Under the pieces are notes generated by a model, which saw only the letters and a program-made list of their open reading frames with translations, was not told where the DNA came from and did not search any database. Below are positions 1 through 8,439 of a stretch of DNA of 64,000 nt, piece after piece. Made by a program: the position numbers and the translations under genes. Position 1 is the stretch's first letter. Every line of letters starts with the position of its first letter. Source of the stretch: an uncultured Alistipes sp. (GTDB lineage Bacteria > Bacteroidota > Bacteroidia > Bacteroidales > Rikenellaceae); NCBI GenBank assembly GCA_905213895.1, contig CAJMKE010000013.1, positions 24,947-88,946 of the forward strand, written 5' to 3'.

Positions 1-1
1 G

Positions 2-571
2 GTTCTGTTCCTGCTGCTGATGGTTCCGACCGCATTCGTGTGCGAACTGTGGCGCAAGAGCGCGACGCCGATTGCGAATGTCGCCGCCACGTTTACGGGC
101 GTGCTGTATGTCGCACTGCCTGTGTCGCTGCTGATATACGTTCCGCTGCTTTTCGCAGATGGAGAGTGGCAGCCGTGGATAATGTTGTGCTACATATTTA
201 TTATATGGGTGAACGACGTGTTCGCATATCTGGTCGGCGTTTGCTTCGGCAAGCACCGCATGTGTTCGCGCATCTCGCCTAAGAAGTCGTGGGAGGGATT
301 CTTCGGCGGCGTAACGGCATCCGTCATTGCGGGTGTCGTCTGCGGATACCTGCTCGGCGGAGATATGTTCGTGTGGGGAGTGCTGGCGTTGATAGTGTCG
401 GTAACGGGCGTTGCCGGCGATTTCGTCGAGTCGCTTTTCAAACGTTCGGCGGGAGTGAAGGATTCGGGTGCTATTATGCCTGGACACGGCGGATTTCTGG
501 ACCGCTTCGACGCGATGCTGGTGTCCGCGCCTTACGCTTTCGTGTATCTTTTGATTTTGGGAAACTGCTAA
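2..571 (+). CDS. cdsA: Phosphatidate cytidylyltransferase (CDP-diglyceride synthase), 5' end outside window
   Basis: This enzyme makes CDP-diacylglycerol from phosphatidic acid and CTP at the inner membrane, the branch point of phospholipid synthesis. The open frame runs in from the window edge, so the ATG at base 20 is an internal Met and the N-terminal membrane helices are missing. The visible 189 residues are hydrophobic helices followed by the CdsA signature at about bases 430-512 (SLFKRSAGVKDSG, then GHGGFLDRFD), which holds the metal-binding and catalytic acidic residues. It ends 19 bp before psd, the next step of phosphatidylethanolamine synthesis, so the two are probably co-transcribed. 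The family call is firm; only the start is unknown. Confidence 0.93.
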   Translation, partial: VLFLLLMVPTAFVCELWRKSATPIANVAATFTGVLYVALPVSLLIYVPLLFADGEWQPWIMLCYIFIIWVNDVFAYLVGVCFGKHRMCSRISPKKSWEGFFGGVTASVIAGVVCGYLLGGDMFVWGVLALIVSVTGVAGDFVESLFKRSAGVKDSGAIMPGHGGFLDRFDAMLVSAPYAFVYLLILGNC

Positions 572-590
572 CTTAATGATGATATAGTAT

Positions 591-1286
591 ATGATGAAAA
601 TAAACAAGGAAGGATACAGGATAATCGCCATCTCGGGCGTGTGCTGTACCGCCATCTGGGCATTGATATATTACATGCTCGAAGTGCAGGAGAGCGGTTG
701 GCTGCTGTCGATGATTTCGCTGCTGCTCCTGCTGTTCTGGTTCTTCATCGTCTCGTTTTTCCGCGAGCCGCGGCGCGTGAAGATTCACGATAACCATCTC
801 GTGTTCTCGCCTTGCGACGGACGTGTGGTGGTTACGGAACTCGTGCGCGACGACGAGTATTTCGGCGGCGGGGAGCGGATGCAGATTTCGATATTCATGT
901 CGGTAACCAACATCCACATGAACTGGTTTCCGGTGGGCGGCATCGTCCGCTACTTCAAGTACCACCCGGGACGCTTCCTCATCGCATGGCATCCCAAGTC
1001 GTCTACCGAGAACGAGCGTACCACGACCGTAATCGAGACGCCGGAGGGCAAGGAGGTGCTTTTCCGCCAAATTGCAGGCGTTGTAGCGCGCCGTATCGTG
1101 TCCTACATGAAACTGGGCGACAAGGTGGAGCAGAACGATGTGTGCGGATTCATAAAATTCGGCTCGCGAATCGACATTCTGCTGCCGAAGGATGCCGAAC
1201 TGCTCGTCGAAATCGGCGACCAGGTGGTCGGTACCCAGACTCCGCTCGCGCGAATCGGCGGCGGCAAGGGCATCGACGGCGAATAA
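591..1286 (+). CDS. psd: Phosphatidylserine decarboxylase proenzyme, short type
   Basis: It decarboxylates phosphatidylserine to phosphatidylethanolamine. The 231-residue length fits the short, archaeal-like PSD-A class. An N-terminal membrane segment lies at about residues 12-55. The core carries SPCDGRVV (about 73-80) and SVTNIHMNWFPVGG (about 104-117). The self-cleavage motif is FGSR with Ser192, which would become the pyruvoyl group of the alpha chain after autocleavage; the remaining C-terminal part is about 40 residues, as expected. Two adjacent ATG codons (591 and 594) are possible starts. It lies directly after cdsA, forming a phospholipid gene pair. Confidence 0.94.
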   Translation: MMKINKEGYRIIAISGVCCTAIWALIYYMLEVQESGWLLSMISLLLLLFWFFIVSFFREPRRVKIHDNHLVFSPCDGRVVVTELVRDDEYFGGGERMQISIFMSVTNIHMNWFPVGGIVRYFKYHPGRFLIAWHPKSSTENERTTTVIETPEGKEVLFRQIAGVVARRIVSYMKLGDKVEQNDVCGFIKFGSRIDILLPKDAELLVEIGDQVVGTQTPLARIGGGKGIDGE

Positions 1287-1318
1287 TTTGCATATAACAC
1301 GGGAAAGGGAATACAACC

Positions 1319-2425
1319 ATGAATCTTACTCCGCAATTACTTATGCGCTGGGCGGTCGGAATTATCGTTGCGGTCGTCATCGGCTCCGTATTGTGGTATT
1401 TCAGGTCGATAGTCATATATATTCTCGTTTCGGGAATCCTCGCCATAATGGGTCGTCCGATGGTGCGGGCGGTCGCCAATATCCGCGTGGGCAGATGGCA
1501 TGTACGTCGCTGGATGGCAGCCCTGCTGACGCTGATATGCATGTGGGTGGTGATAATTTCCGTGTGTTCGATAATCGTTCCGCTCGTCATCAACGAAATC
1601 TACGAACTCGCGTCGCTCGACCTGAAATCGGCTCTGTCCGATATTCAGGAGCCGCTGGAACGGGTGCAGGAGTATTTGAGCACGATGTTCGTCCTGCCCG
1701 AATCGCAGGTTTCGCTGTCGGAAATATTGGTCAGTTCGCTGCGCAACATCCTCGACTACGACACAATCAACTCGGCGTTCTCGTCGATAATCGACCTCGG
1801 CATCTCGGCATTCGTCGTATTCTTCTCGGTGTCGTTCATCACGTTCTTTTTCATGAAGGAGGACGGTCTGTTCTATGCGATGATGACCGCCGTGTTTCCC
1901 GACCGCTACAAGGAGAACGTAACCCGTGCGCTCGACAAGATAACGGTGCTGCTGTCGCGCTATTTCACGGGACTGCTGACCGAGAGTTTCATATTGATGA
2001 TAATCATTTCGCTTACCATGATTGCTTTCGGCATGCGTACGGAGGACGCCTGCTTCATCGCGATTACCATGGGTGTCATGAACGTGATTCCGTATGCCGG
2101 TCCGCTTATGGGTGGTATCGCGTCTATATTCATCGGCATAGTCAATCCTATCGACGGCTACACGATAGGGCATACGATAAGCATCATCGTCTTCTCGCTG
2201 CTCGTGATAAAGTGCATCGACGATTTCATTTTGCAGCCGACGATATATTCCGAGCGCGTCAAGGCACATCCGCTCGAAATATTCATCGTCATCCTGCTTG
2301 CCGGTTCGATAGGCGGAATTCTCGGAATGCTGCTGGCGATACCGTCGTATACGGTGCTGCGCGTGTTCGCCAAGGAGTTCTTTTCCCAATTTACACTCGT
2401 ACAAAAACTTACTGAGAAAGTCTGA
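1319..2425 (+). CDS. AI-2E family (UPF0118/TqsA-like) membrane permease
   Basis: A 368-residue polytopic membrane protein with the layout of the AI-2E transporter family: two N-terminal helices, a soluble amphipathic stretch (about residues 95-140, including EIYELASLDLKSALSDIQEP), then a block of helices containing FITFFFMKEDG and the conserved PYAGPLMGGI region (about 258-267). Family members have been assigned AI-2 export, Na+/H+ antiport or general efflux, so the substrate cannot be inferred here. It ends one base before the ATG of the riboflavin kinase gene, so translation of the two is probably coupled. Confidence 0.85.
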   Translation: MNLTPQLLMRWAVGIIVAVVIGSVLWYFRSIVIYILVSGILAIMGRPMVRAVANIRVGRWHVRRWMAALLTLICMWVVIISVCSIIVPLVINEIYELASLDLKSALSDIQEPLERVQEYLSTMFVLPESQVSLSEILVSSLRNILDYDTINSAFSSIIDLGISAFVVFFSVSFITFFFMKEDGLFYAMMTAVFPDRYKENVTRALDKITVLLSRYFTGLLTESFILMIIISLTMIAFGMRTEDACFIAITMGVMNVIPYAGPLMGGIASIFIGIVNPIDGYTIGHTISIIVFSLLVIKCIDDFILQPTIYSERVKAHPLEIFIVILLAGSIGGILGMLLAIPSYTVLRVFAKEFFSQFTLVQKLTEKV

Positions 2426-2426
2426 T

Positions 2427-2807
2427 ATGCGGTATATGATAGAGGCGGAGGTTATTCGCGGTCAGCAGTTGGGTCGCGAAATGGGTTTCCCGACCGCGAA
2501 TATGGATATTGCGGAGCGTACCGACATCGAAAACGGTGTCTACCGCTCGTTCGTCGAGGTGGACGGCAGGGATTATCTTGCCATGTCGAATGTCGGCGTG
2601 CGTCCTTCGGTGGACGGCAAGACCCGCCTGCTCGAAACCCACCTTTTCGGTTATTGCGGCAATCTCTACGGTCGCCGTCTGCGCGTGCGCCTGTCGGAGA
2701 AGATTCGCGACGAGCGCAAGTTCGCATCCATCGATGACTTGAAGGCGCAACTCGCCGCCGACCGCCTGATGATTCTTGGCGATTCTGCACTCCCGCAACA
2801 GCGATAA
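2427..2807 (+). CDS. Stand-alone riboflavin kinase (flavokinase) domain protein
   Basis: A 126-residue protein matching only the C-terminal flavokinase domain of RibF. It has the nucleotide-binding motif GREMGFPTANM (about residues 16-26), the VGVRPSVDG and ETHLF strands, and the C-terminal helix ERKFASIDDLKAQLAADR. Flavokinases phosphorylate riboflavin to FMN. In most bacteria this domain is fused to an FMN adenylyltransferase domain, which is absent here: the frame starts one base after the upstream stop and leaves no room for it. A full-length RibF elsewhere in the genome is likely, which would make this a second, kinase-only copy, but that cannot be seen from this window. Confidence 0.8.
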   Translation: MRYMIEAEVIRGQQLGREMGFPTANMDIAERTDIENGVYRSFVEVDGRDYLAMSNVGVRPSVDGKTRLLETHLFGYCGNLYGRRLRVRLSEKIRDERKFASIDDLKAQLAADRLMILGDSALPQQR

Positions 2808-2818
2808 CGCCGCACGCT

Positions 2819-2867
2819 TTAACGACGTTAAAGTCTTTAAGGACTTTAAAGACCCTAACGTCGTTAA
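2819..2867. repeat. Palindromic intergenic repeat, copy 1 (TTAAAGTC/TTAAGGAC family)
   Basis: A nested hairpin. The outer arms are perfect 12-mers, TTAACGACGTTA (2819-2830) and its reverse complement (2856-2867). The inner arms are GTCTTTAA and TTAAAGAC around GGACT. It lies 12 bp after the riboflavin kinase stop. Related elements occur at 9049, 24334, 25092 and 27255. It could act as a transcript-end stabiliser or terminator; there is no clear T-run. Confidence 0.8.
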
Positions 2868-2943
2868 GTATTAAACCGCTATTCCGTCTCCGATTCGAGG
2901 ATTTCGGCGCGCTTATTGTCGTAAGCGCGGTAAAATCTCGATT

Positions 2944-4863
2944 ATGGAAAACTTTCGACAGTCTATCCGGACGGCGATGAATGCCGCAATAGCCCGCGTG
3001 CAGCCGTTCGTACTTATCGTCATGTGCGTCGGAATCCTGCTTGCATATCTGGTCGGAATGTACGTTACGGGTCCTATTCACTCCGCTTCGCGCTGGATGG
3101 GCGCGATGCTCGCCTGCACCTCGGTGGTCGTGGTGCTGCAACGCCCCGGTTACAAGGATTCGCTTTCGTACGGCTGGACACGCGTACTCGGCACGTTCAT
3201 CGGCGCGCTGGTCGCTTATTTATATCTGGCGGTCTTTCCGTTCACCGTCGTCGGAATGCTTATGGCGGTGTTCGTCCTCGAAATGCTCTTCATGTTGCTC
3301 AACATCTACAACAACGGACACATAGCGACGGTAACGCTGCTTATCATCATGCTCGTGTCGCAGATGAACCCCAAAGTAGACCCCGCGATGAACTGCTTCC
3401 TCCGCTTCTTCGAATCGGCGGTCGGCGTGTGCGTCGGAATCGGAATACTGTGGGCGACCGAGCAGTGGAACAAACTGCGGACGAAGTTGCTGCACATGGG
3501 CGCGAACAAGGACGGAAAACCGCTCGACATGGCTACGATGCCGCTGCGGTGGGGGCATCTGCGCGTGCTTATCGTCGCTTCGTTCGGGCAGATGACGGGC
3601 GGTGCGCTGGCGACGCTGATAGGTATCGTGGTGCCGATGCTGCAAATCATAGGACATCCCGAGTTGTCCACCTTCGCTCAGGGCGGTATCGCATGTACGA
3701 GCCTCGTCGGCATCATGGTCGGGTCGCTGATATTCGGCGGACTGAGCGACAGGAAAGGCTACCTGTTCTTTTTCCGGTTCTGTCCCGCATTGATTCTGGC
3801 GGCGTCGCTATTCGCCGTCTGGTCGGACAGCATCCACGGACTTGTCATCTCGCTGTTCTGCATGGGTCTCGGAATCGGCGGCGGATACAGCCTCGATTCC
3901 GACTATATCTCCGAAATCATGCCCGACCGCTGGAAACTGACCATGGTCGGCATCGCCAAATCTTTTTCGGCACTGGGCAACATCGTTGTCGCCGTTTCGT
4001 GCCTTTCGTTGCTGCGCCGCTGGCAAAGTCCCGAGATGTGGAACGGGCTGTTCCTGCTTATTTCGCTGCTGGCGATAGTCATGCTGCTTACCCGCGTAAG
4101 GTTTTTCCAAAGCCCGAGTTGGCTGCTCGCCCACGGGCAGAGGGCGGAAGCCGAACACGCAATCAGATATTTCCTCGGTCCCGATGTCATGATAAGCGAC
4201 TCGAAGGCGACCGAGAAGTCCGCAGCCGCGAAGTCGTCGTGGCTGGACATGTTCCGTAACGGCAACGGAAAGAAAGTGGTTTTCAGCGGTATTCCGTGGG
4301 CTTGCGAGGGCGTCGGGGTATACGGAATAGGCGTGTTCCTGCCGATGCTCGTCATGGCTCTCGGCATCGAATCGTCGTCGGACAGCGGATTCGCGCATAT
4401 AGTCGATTCGGTCGAGAAGACGGTATACATAAATTTGTTCGTGCTGCTCGGTTTCGCGCTCGGATTGCGCTATATGAACCGTTTCAGCCATGTCCGCATG
4501 CAGACGTGGGGCTTCATTCTGTGCGCCGCGGGACTTGCTCTGCTGCTGACGGCGTATGAACTGCACTGGAACGTCTGGGCGGCGATAGCGGGATTCATGA
4601 TATTCGAACTGTTCCTCAATGCAGGACCGCATCTGATAACATTTATCCTTCCCGCGCAGATATATCCGGTGGAAGACCGCGGCGCGGGTGCGGGCATCGC
4701 CGCCGCGCTCGGCAAACTGGGCGGAATCATCGGCGTGCTGTTCATGCCGGTTCTGCTGAAAGCCGGCGGATTGACGCTTACGATGTCGGTAACCATCGGA
4801 ATACTGCTTGTCGGTGCGCTCGTAACGGCTGTTCTCGGACGCAAGGTCGGCGGTGTGTCATAA
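2944..4863 (+). CDS. FUSC-like domain fused to a major facilitator (sugar-porter-like) transporter
   Basis: A 639-residue membrane protein in two parts. Residues about 20-175 form about six helices with the FUSC/aromatic-acid-exporter pattern: R-x2-GT-x2-G in RVLGTFIGALVA (about 80-91) and a second R..E..G motif, RFFESAVGVCVG. Residues about 196-639 look like a complete MFS transporter, with FGGLSDRKGY as the loop 2-3 motif A, followed by helices typical of the sugar porter/AAHS branch. MFS proteins move small solutes with ions, while FUSC proteins export aromatic or phenolic acids. I do not know this architecture from a characterised protein. The frame is continuous, so it is a real fusion or a misjudged N-terminal helix bundle. 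The substrate is unknown. Confidence 0.72.
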   Translation: MENFRQSIRTAMNAAIARVQPFVLIVMCVGILLAYLVGMYVTGPIHSASRWMGAMLACTSVVVVLQRPGYKDSLSYGWTRVLGTFIGALVAYLYLAVFPFTVVGMLMAVFVLEMLFMLLNIYNNGHIATVTLLIIMLVSQMNPKVDPAMNCFLRFFESAVGVCVGIGILWATEQWNKLRTKLLHMGANKDGKPLDMATMPLRWGHLRVLIVASFGQMTGGALATLIGIVVPMLQIIGHPELSTFAQGGIACTSLVGIMVGSLIFGGLSDRKGYLFFFRFCPALILAASLFAVWSDSIHGLVISLFCMGLGIGGGYSLDSDYISEIMPDRWKLTMVGIAKSFSALGNIVVAVSCLSLLRRWQSPEMWNGLFLLISLLAIVMLLTRVRFFQSPSWLLAHGQRAEAEHAIRYFLGPDVMISDSKATEKSAAAKSSWLDMFRNGNGKKVVFSGIPWACEGVGVYGIGVFLPMLVMALGIESSSDSGFAHIVDSVEKTVYINLFVLLGFALGLRYMNRFSHVRMQTWGFILCAAGLALLLTAYELHWNVWAAIAGFMIFELFLNAGPHLITFILPAQIYPVEDRGAGAGIAAALGKLGGIIGVLFMPVLLKAGGLTLTMSVTIGILLVGALVTAVLGRKVGGVS

Positions 4864-4960
4864 CGGGCAATCTGCTGCGTTGTTTTCGATATTTCGGCTC
4901 GGTCATTTACGACGAGTAAACTCCCTCGCCAAAAATCTCAACGCCTTGCATCTTACCCGT
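4863..4960. repeat. Long (98-nt) imperfect palindrome between convergent genes
   Basis: The whole segment folds on itself: ACGGGCAA...GCGTTG on the left (from 4863) mirrors CAACGC...TTACCCGT on the right (to 4960), with inner arms GATATTTCGGC/GCCAAAAATC and a core CATTTAC-GACG-AGTAAACTCCC. It starts within the stop codon of the upstream transporter gene. It may be a mobile palindromic element or a structured 3' UTR. No gene is visible here. Confidence 0.7.
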
Positions 4961-5024
4961 TCTGACGCACCGCAACAACCGTATAACGGGTATTTGCTTC
5001 GTCAATATCATTGAGACCAAATAA

Positions 5025-5057
5025 AACGAGGCTGTGCAGTCGATGCACAGCCTCGTT
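5025..5057 (-). terminator. Rho-independent terminator of the urease operon
   Basis: A perfect 14-bp stem (AACGAGGCTGTGCA at 5025-5038 with its complement at 5044-5057) around a 5-nt loop. Read on the minus strand it is followed by TTTTATTT. It lies 17 bp after the stop of the urea transporter gene, the last gene of the minus-strand urease operon. Confidence 0.88.
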
Positions 5058-5074
5058 CGGTTTCGTTCCGACGG

Positions 5075-6106
5075 TTATTTCGACATCCGGCGGCTGAGAT
5101 GCGTTTTGTTCTCGGCGTACCAGTTCGAGTGGTCGGGTTCCTTCTCGTAATCGAACTTGATGAGCGGGAGCAGGAACATCCATGTGGCGACGCAGAACGG
5201 TGCAGTCAGCGTAGCGATGCCGAGCGGAGCCGTCATTACGTTCATTCCGGCTTGGACGAATACCGTAACGCAGATTCCGAGCAATGCCCATATCGCCGAG
5301 CGGAAAGACGGTTTGTAGAATACCGTTGCCAGCGCGATTGCCGTAAGAACGGGGCTGAATCCGTAAAGACCATGGGCGATGTCATAACCTGACGCTCCGA
5401 AGAGTATCGCGACGAGGAGCGCGAGAGCCGAGCCGAGTGCCGCCCAAAGTGCCGCCCAGCGGCTGCCGATAAACAGTCCGATAAGGAACAGAAGTCCCGT
5501 TACCCACGAATCTATCAGAAATACCTGCGCGATTCCTTTCAACCAATATATTATCAGGGCGAGGAAGCGTATGCTCTCTCCCGAGACGAACGCTTCTGGT
5601 AGCGACGGGTCGGACATGTGCGTCGGCGGAATGCCGTGCATGGCTCGTGCCGCGAGCAGGAACAGCCATGTGCAGAATACGAACGGGAAGGTGAACGAAT
5701 TGACTTTCCACGGCTTCATCACGTTGTTGAATCCCGTGCGCACCCATGTCGTGAGTGCGGCGCACAGAATCAGTGCCAGCCACATCCATACGGTGTTGCC
5801 CATGAATGTCGGGAATGCGCATCCGACGAGGATGCCGTTGAAGCCCCACAGTCCCTCTCGTCCGTCCTTTGCGGGCAGTCCGAGAGTATAGCCGGTAAGG
5901 GTCGATACGACCAGTCCGAGTACCGCTCCCCAGGCGACGATGCCCATGCCCTCGTGGTAGGCGCCGTAGAAGATTCCGATGATGAACAGAAGTCCCGTCC
6001 ATGCGCTGTTCTGGAACATCACCTGCCCCGCGCCGCGAAACAGCGTTCCGATGAAACCTGACAGACCGTCGGTCTTGTCCGGTTGTGCGATTGAATTGTT
6101 TGCCAT
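5075..6106 (-). CDS. Urea transporter (UT family)
   Basis: A 343-residue inner-membrane protein with the internal duplication of UT-type urea channels. The two signature repeats are LWGFNGILVGCAF (about residues 86-98) and LYGFSPVLTAIAL (about 256-268), each in a five-helix half. These channels pass urea selectively and bring it to cytoplasmic urease. The gene is last in the urease operon, 28 bp after ureD and just before a strong terminator. Linkage to urease supports the substrate assignment. About 25 polar residues precede the first helix. Confidence 0.9.
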   Translation of the reverse strand: MANNSIAQPDKTDGLSGFIGTLFRGAGQVMFQNSAWTGLLFIIGIFYGAYHEGMGIVAWGAVLGLVVSTLTGYTLGLPAKDGREGLWGFNGILVGCAFPTFMGNTVWMWLALILCAALTTWVRTGFNNVMKPWKVNSFTFPFVFCTWLFLLAARAMHGIPPTHMSDPSLPEAFVSGESIRFLALIIYWLKGIAQVFLIDSWVTGLLFLIGLFIGSRWAALWAALGSALALLVAILFGASGYDIAHGLYGFSPVLTAIALATVFYKPSFRSAIWALLGICVTVFVQAGMNVMTAPLGIATLTAPFCVATWMFLLPLIKFDYEKEPDHSNWYAENKTHLSRRMSK

Positions 6107-6134
6107 AAATTTTCTATTTTGAATTTCAGTGGTT

Positions 6135-7049
6135 TTATCGCCATGGGAACTCTCCGAAAACGGGTTTTCCCTTGACTGCGCGGCGCACCGTCGAGCAGAA
6201 GTCCCTGACGGCGCGTTTCACGGGGTCGGTCTCGTCGCCCAACACCTTGTACGACAGTCCGCACCCTTCGGGCAGTCGGGTTATGCCGGCTGCGAGCCTC
6301 CTGCTTTCGTCGATGAAAGCCCGCGTCTGTTCGTAAATCGCGTCGGCGGTGTCGGGCGGCGTCAGTACGATGACATTGGCGAACACGTCGTAGCCGTCCA
6401 TTACACCCAGTGTTTCGGGCGAACGGAGTTCGGGACGCACGATGAACTTTTCGCGGAACAGAGGCGTGCCGTCGGGTCGCTCCGCGCGGGTGCAGACCGA
6501 CAGTATGTCGTAGGCGAACCGTTCGCCCTCGCCGAAATATTTGCGCCCGCTCATGTATATTTCCGAGTAGAACAGCGTCGCCGTCGGAGCGATGCGTATC
6601 GTCGTGTCGGCGATGAACCGCGTGTGGCGGCACGGAATTATCTGTTCGGGAATGTATTCGAGGTACGCTCCCTCTTCGAGTTCGATTTTCTGCGTCAGAC
6701 CCGAAAAGTTATAGCGCATCTCGGCGAGTTTTGTCGCCGCACCGGTCGATATGTGGGCGAATGCGTTGCGGCGCACGACGAAACTCTGCTCGTAGCGGTC
6801 GCCGTCCACATTCGGTCCTCCCGACGACAGGATGTAGACGCACGGCATTTCGGGAATCTCTTCGTCGAAGTAGAGTTCCTGCTGCACGATAAGCGGCGCG
6901 CGCCGCTCCCATTCGCGCATTATCGACCGCCCGTCGCCGTCGAGTTCGAATCCCAGATGCAGATAGCCCACCTTGCCGGCAGTCCCGACGGGCATCGCTT
7001 TCGGCTCGTCGAGATACGGGCGCATCTCTTTGACGTCGGTGAAGTTCAT
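6135..7049 (-). CDS. ureD: Urease accessory protein UreD (UreH)
   Basis: A 304-residue cytoplasmic scaffold that binds apo-urease and recruits UreF and UreG for nickel insertion. The typical N-terminal pattern is LHLGFELDGDGRSIMREWERRAPLIVQ interrupted as LHLGFELDGDG (about residues 30-40) then RAPLIVQQELYFDEE. Next comes the central AFAHISTGAATKLAEM segment, where the family usually has a run of Thr/Ala around a conserved TGA motif. The ATG overlaps the ureG stop by 4 bp (ATGA), indicating translational coupling. The order ureG-ureD at the end of the operon is normal for urease clusters. Confidence 0.9.
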   Translation of the reverse strand: MNFTDVKEMRPYLDEPKAMPVGTAGKVGYLHLGFELDGDGRSIMREWERRAPLIVQQELYFDEEIPEMPCVYILSSGGPNVDGDRYEQSFVVRRNAFAHISTGAATKLAEMRYNFSGLTQKIELEEGAYLEYIPEQIIPCRHTRFIADTTIRIAPTATLFYSEIYMSGRKYFGEGERFAYDILSVCTRAERPDGTPLFREKFIVRPELRSPETLGVMDGYDVFANVIVLTPPDTADAIYEQTRAFIDESRRLAAGITRLPEGCGLSYKVLGDETDPVKRAVRDFCSTVRRAVKGKPVFGEFPWR

Positions 7050-7708
7050 CGTGCGGCGGTCGTTGTTTCGGCGGTCTTTTCGTCGCGAAGTTCGATGTCG
7101 AAGAGAGCCATTTTACGTATCAGGTCTATCAGTTCCTCTATTCCCTCGCCCGTCATGCAGTTGGTGAATACGAACGGTTTCCCCGGGCGCATGATTTCCG
7201 AGTCGCGCCGCATCACTTCGAGGTCGGCGTGGACGTATGGTGCGAGGTCGGTCTTGTTGATTACGAGAATGTCGGACTGCGAGATGCCCGGTCCGTCCTT
7301 GCGGGGGATTTTGTCGCCCGCCGCGACGTCGATTACGTAGATGAAGAAATCGACCAGTGCGGGACTGAACGTCAGCGTCAGATTGTCGCCGCCCGACTCG
7401 ATAAGCACCACGTCGCCGTCCGGAAAACGAGCCTCCATCTCCTCGACCGCGGCGATGTTCATCGACGGGTCTTCGCGAACGGCGGTGTGGGGGCATGCGC
7501 CGGTCTCGACACCGATTATGCGCTCCTCGACGAGTATGCCTTTGAGCATCTTGCGGACGTGTTTCGCGTCCTCGGTCGTAACCACGTCGTTGGTGATTAC
7601 CAATACTTTGTATCCCATGTCCAGAAGACGCGGCGTGATAGCCTCTATCAGTGCGGTCTTGCCCGAGCCGACAGGTCCTCCGATTCCTATTCTGCAAGTG
7701 TTGTTCAT
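7046..7708 (-). CDS. ureG: Urease accessory GTPase UreG
   Basis: A 220-residue SIMIBI-class GTPase that powers nickel delivery to urease. The P-loop GPVGSGKTAL lies at about residues 11-20. The CPH nickel-binding motif is in TGACPHTAVREDPS (about 71-84), followed by the switch region ESGGDNLTLTFSP (about 104-116) and NKTDLAPYV as the guanine-specificity motif (about 151-159). Length and motifs are complete, so the protein should be active. It is preceded by ureF with a 14-bp gap and overlaps ureD. Confidence 0.95.
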   Translation of the reverse strand: MNNTCRIGIGGPVGSGKTALIEAITPRLLDMGYKVLVITNDVVTTEDAKHVRKMLKGILVEERIIGVETGACPHTAVREDPSMNIAAVEEMEARFPDGDVVLIESGGDNLTLTFSPALVDFFIYVIDVAAGDKIPRKDGPGISQSDILVINKTDLAPYVHADLEVMRRDSEIMRPGKPFVFTNCMTGEGIEELIDLIRKMALFDIELRDEKTAETTTAAR

Positions 7709-7722
7709 TGCTTGTTGTGATT

Positions 7723-8439
7723 TTAGTTCATGAATAGTCGTTTGTCTCCTTTTTCGTGCAGCGAGGCGAATATGTCCGCCTGCGGATTGAAAGCGTGTAT
7801 GTCCTCGAAATCGGCATTGCGGATTTCGTCGTACAGCGCATCGATTTCATCGCTCATGCGGAACAGAATGCGTTGCGTGTCGTAGTGCGACACGCGGACG
7901 CAGCGGAGTGCCGCACCGAGAATCATGTTGAGTACTCCGTACTGGTGCGAGCAGAACAGTCCCTTTTCCGAAATCCCGCATGCGGCGAATACGATGCCCT
8001 GCGCCGCGGGATAGGTGCCGGCGGTGTTGCCGTCGGCGATGTAAGCCAGCCAGCGGTCGCGGATTTCGTCGTCGAATATGCGCTTCGACAGTTCCGCCAG
8101 TTTCTTGCCCATGCGGCATGTCATCAGACGTGCTTCGGCGTTCATCTTGCAGATTATCGCCTGCCTGTCCGCTTCGAGAATGCCCAGAAAATCTCCTGCC
8201 GAGTAACTGCGGAAGGCTTGCACTGCCGCTATGCCGTCGGTGAACGCCGCCTGACGCGCCATGGTGCGCGCGTAGGCTTCGAGCGTCGCGGCATCGCGCA
8301 CCGAACCTGTTTCGGCTGCCGTTTCGAGACCGTTGGAAAACGAGAATGTCCCGACGGGAAACGCCGAGTCGGTGAATTCGAGCAGACGCATGATTGTCGC
8401 CGCCCTGACGTCGTCTTCGTGGCGGGCTACTCTGTGCAT
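7723..8439 (-). CDS. ureF: Urease accessory protein UreF
   Basis: A 238-residue all-helical protein that joins UreD and UreG in the nickel-loading complex. The N-terminal signature is LEFTDSAFPVGTFSFSNGLET, split here as LEFTDSAFPVGTF and SNGLET (about residues 20-40); later helices include GTYPAAQGIVFAACG. The frame stays open far upstream through ureE, but homology begins only here. I chose the ATG at 8437-8439, which overlaps the 3' end of ureE by 13 bp; an ATG 16 codons later (MRLLEF) is also possible. Order and overlaps indicate translational coupling with ureE. Confidence 0.9.
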   Translation of the reverse strand: MHRVARHEDDVRAATIMRLLEFTDSAFPVGTFSFSNGLETAAETGSVRDAATLEAYARTMARQAAFTDGIAAVQAFRSYSAGDFLGILEADRQAIICKMNAEARLMTCRMGKKLAELSKRIFDDEIRDRWLAYIADGNTAGTYPAAQGIVFAACGISEKGLFCSHQYGVLNMILGAALRCVRVSHYDTQRILFRMSDEIDALYDEIRNADFEDIHAFNPQADIFASLHEKGDKRLFMN

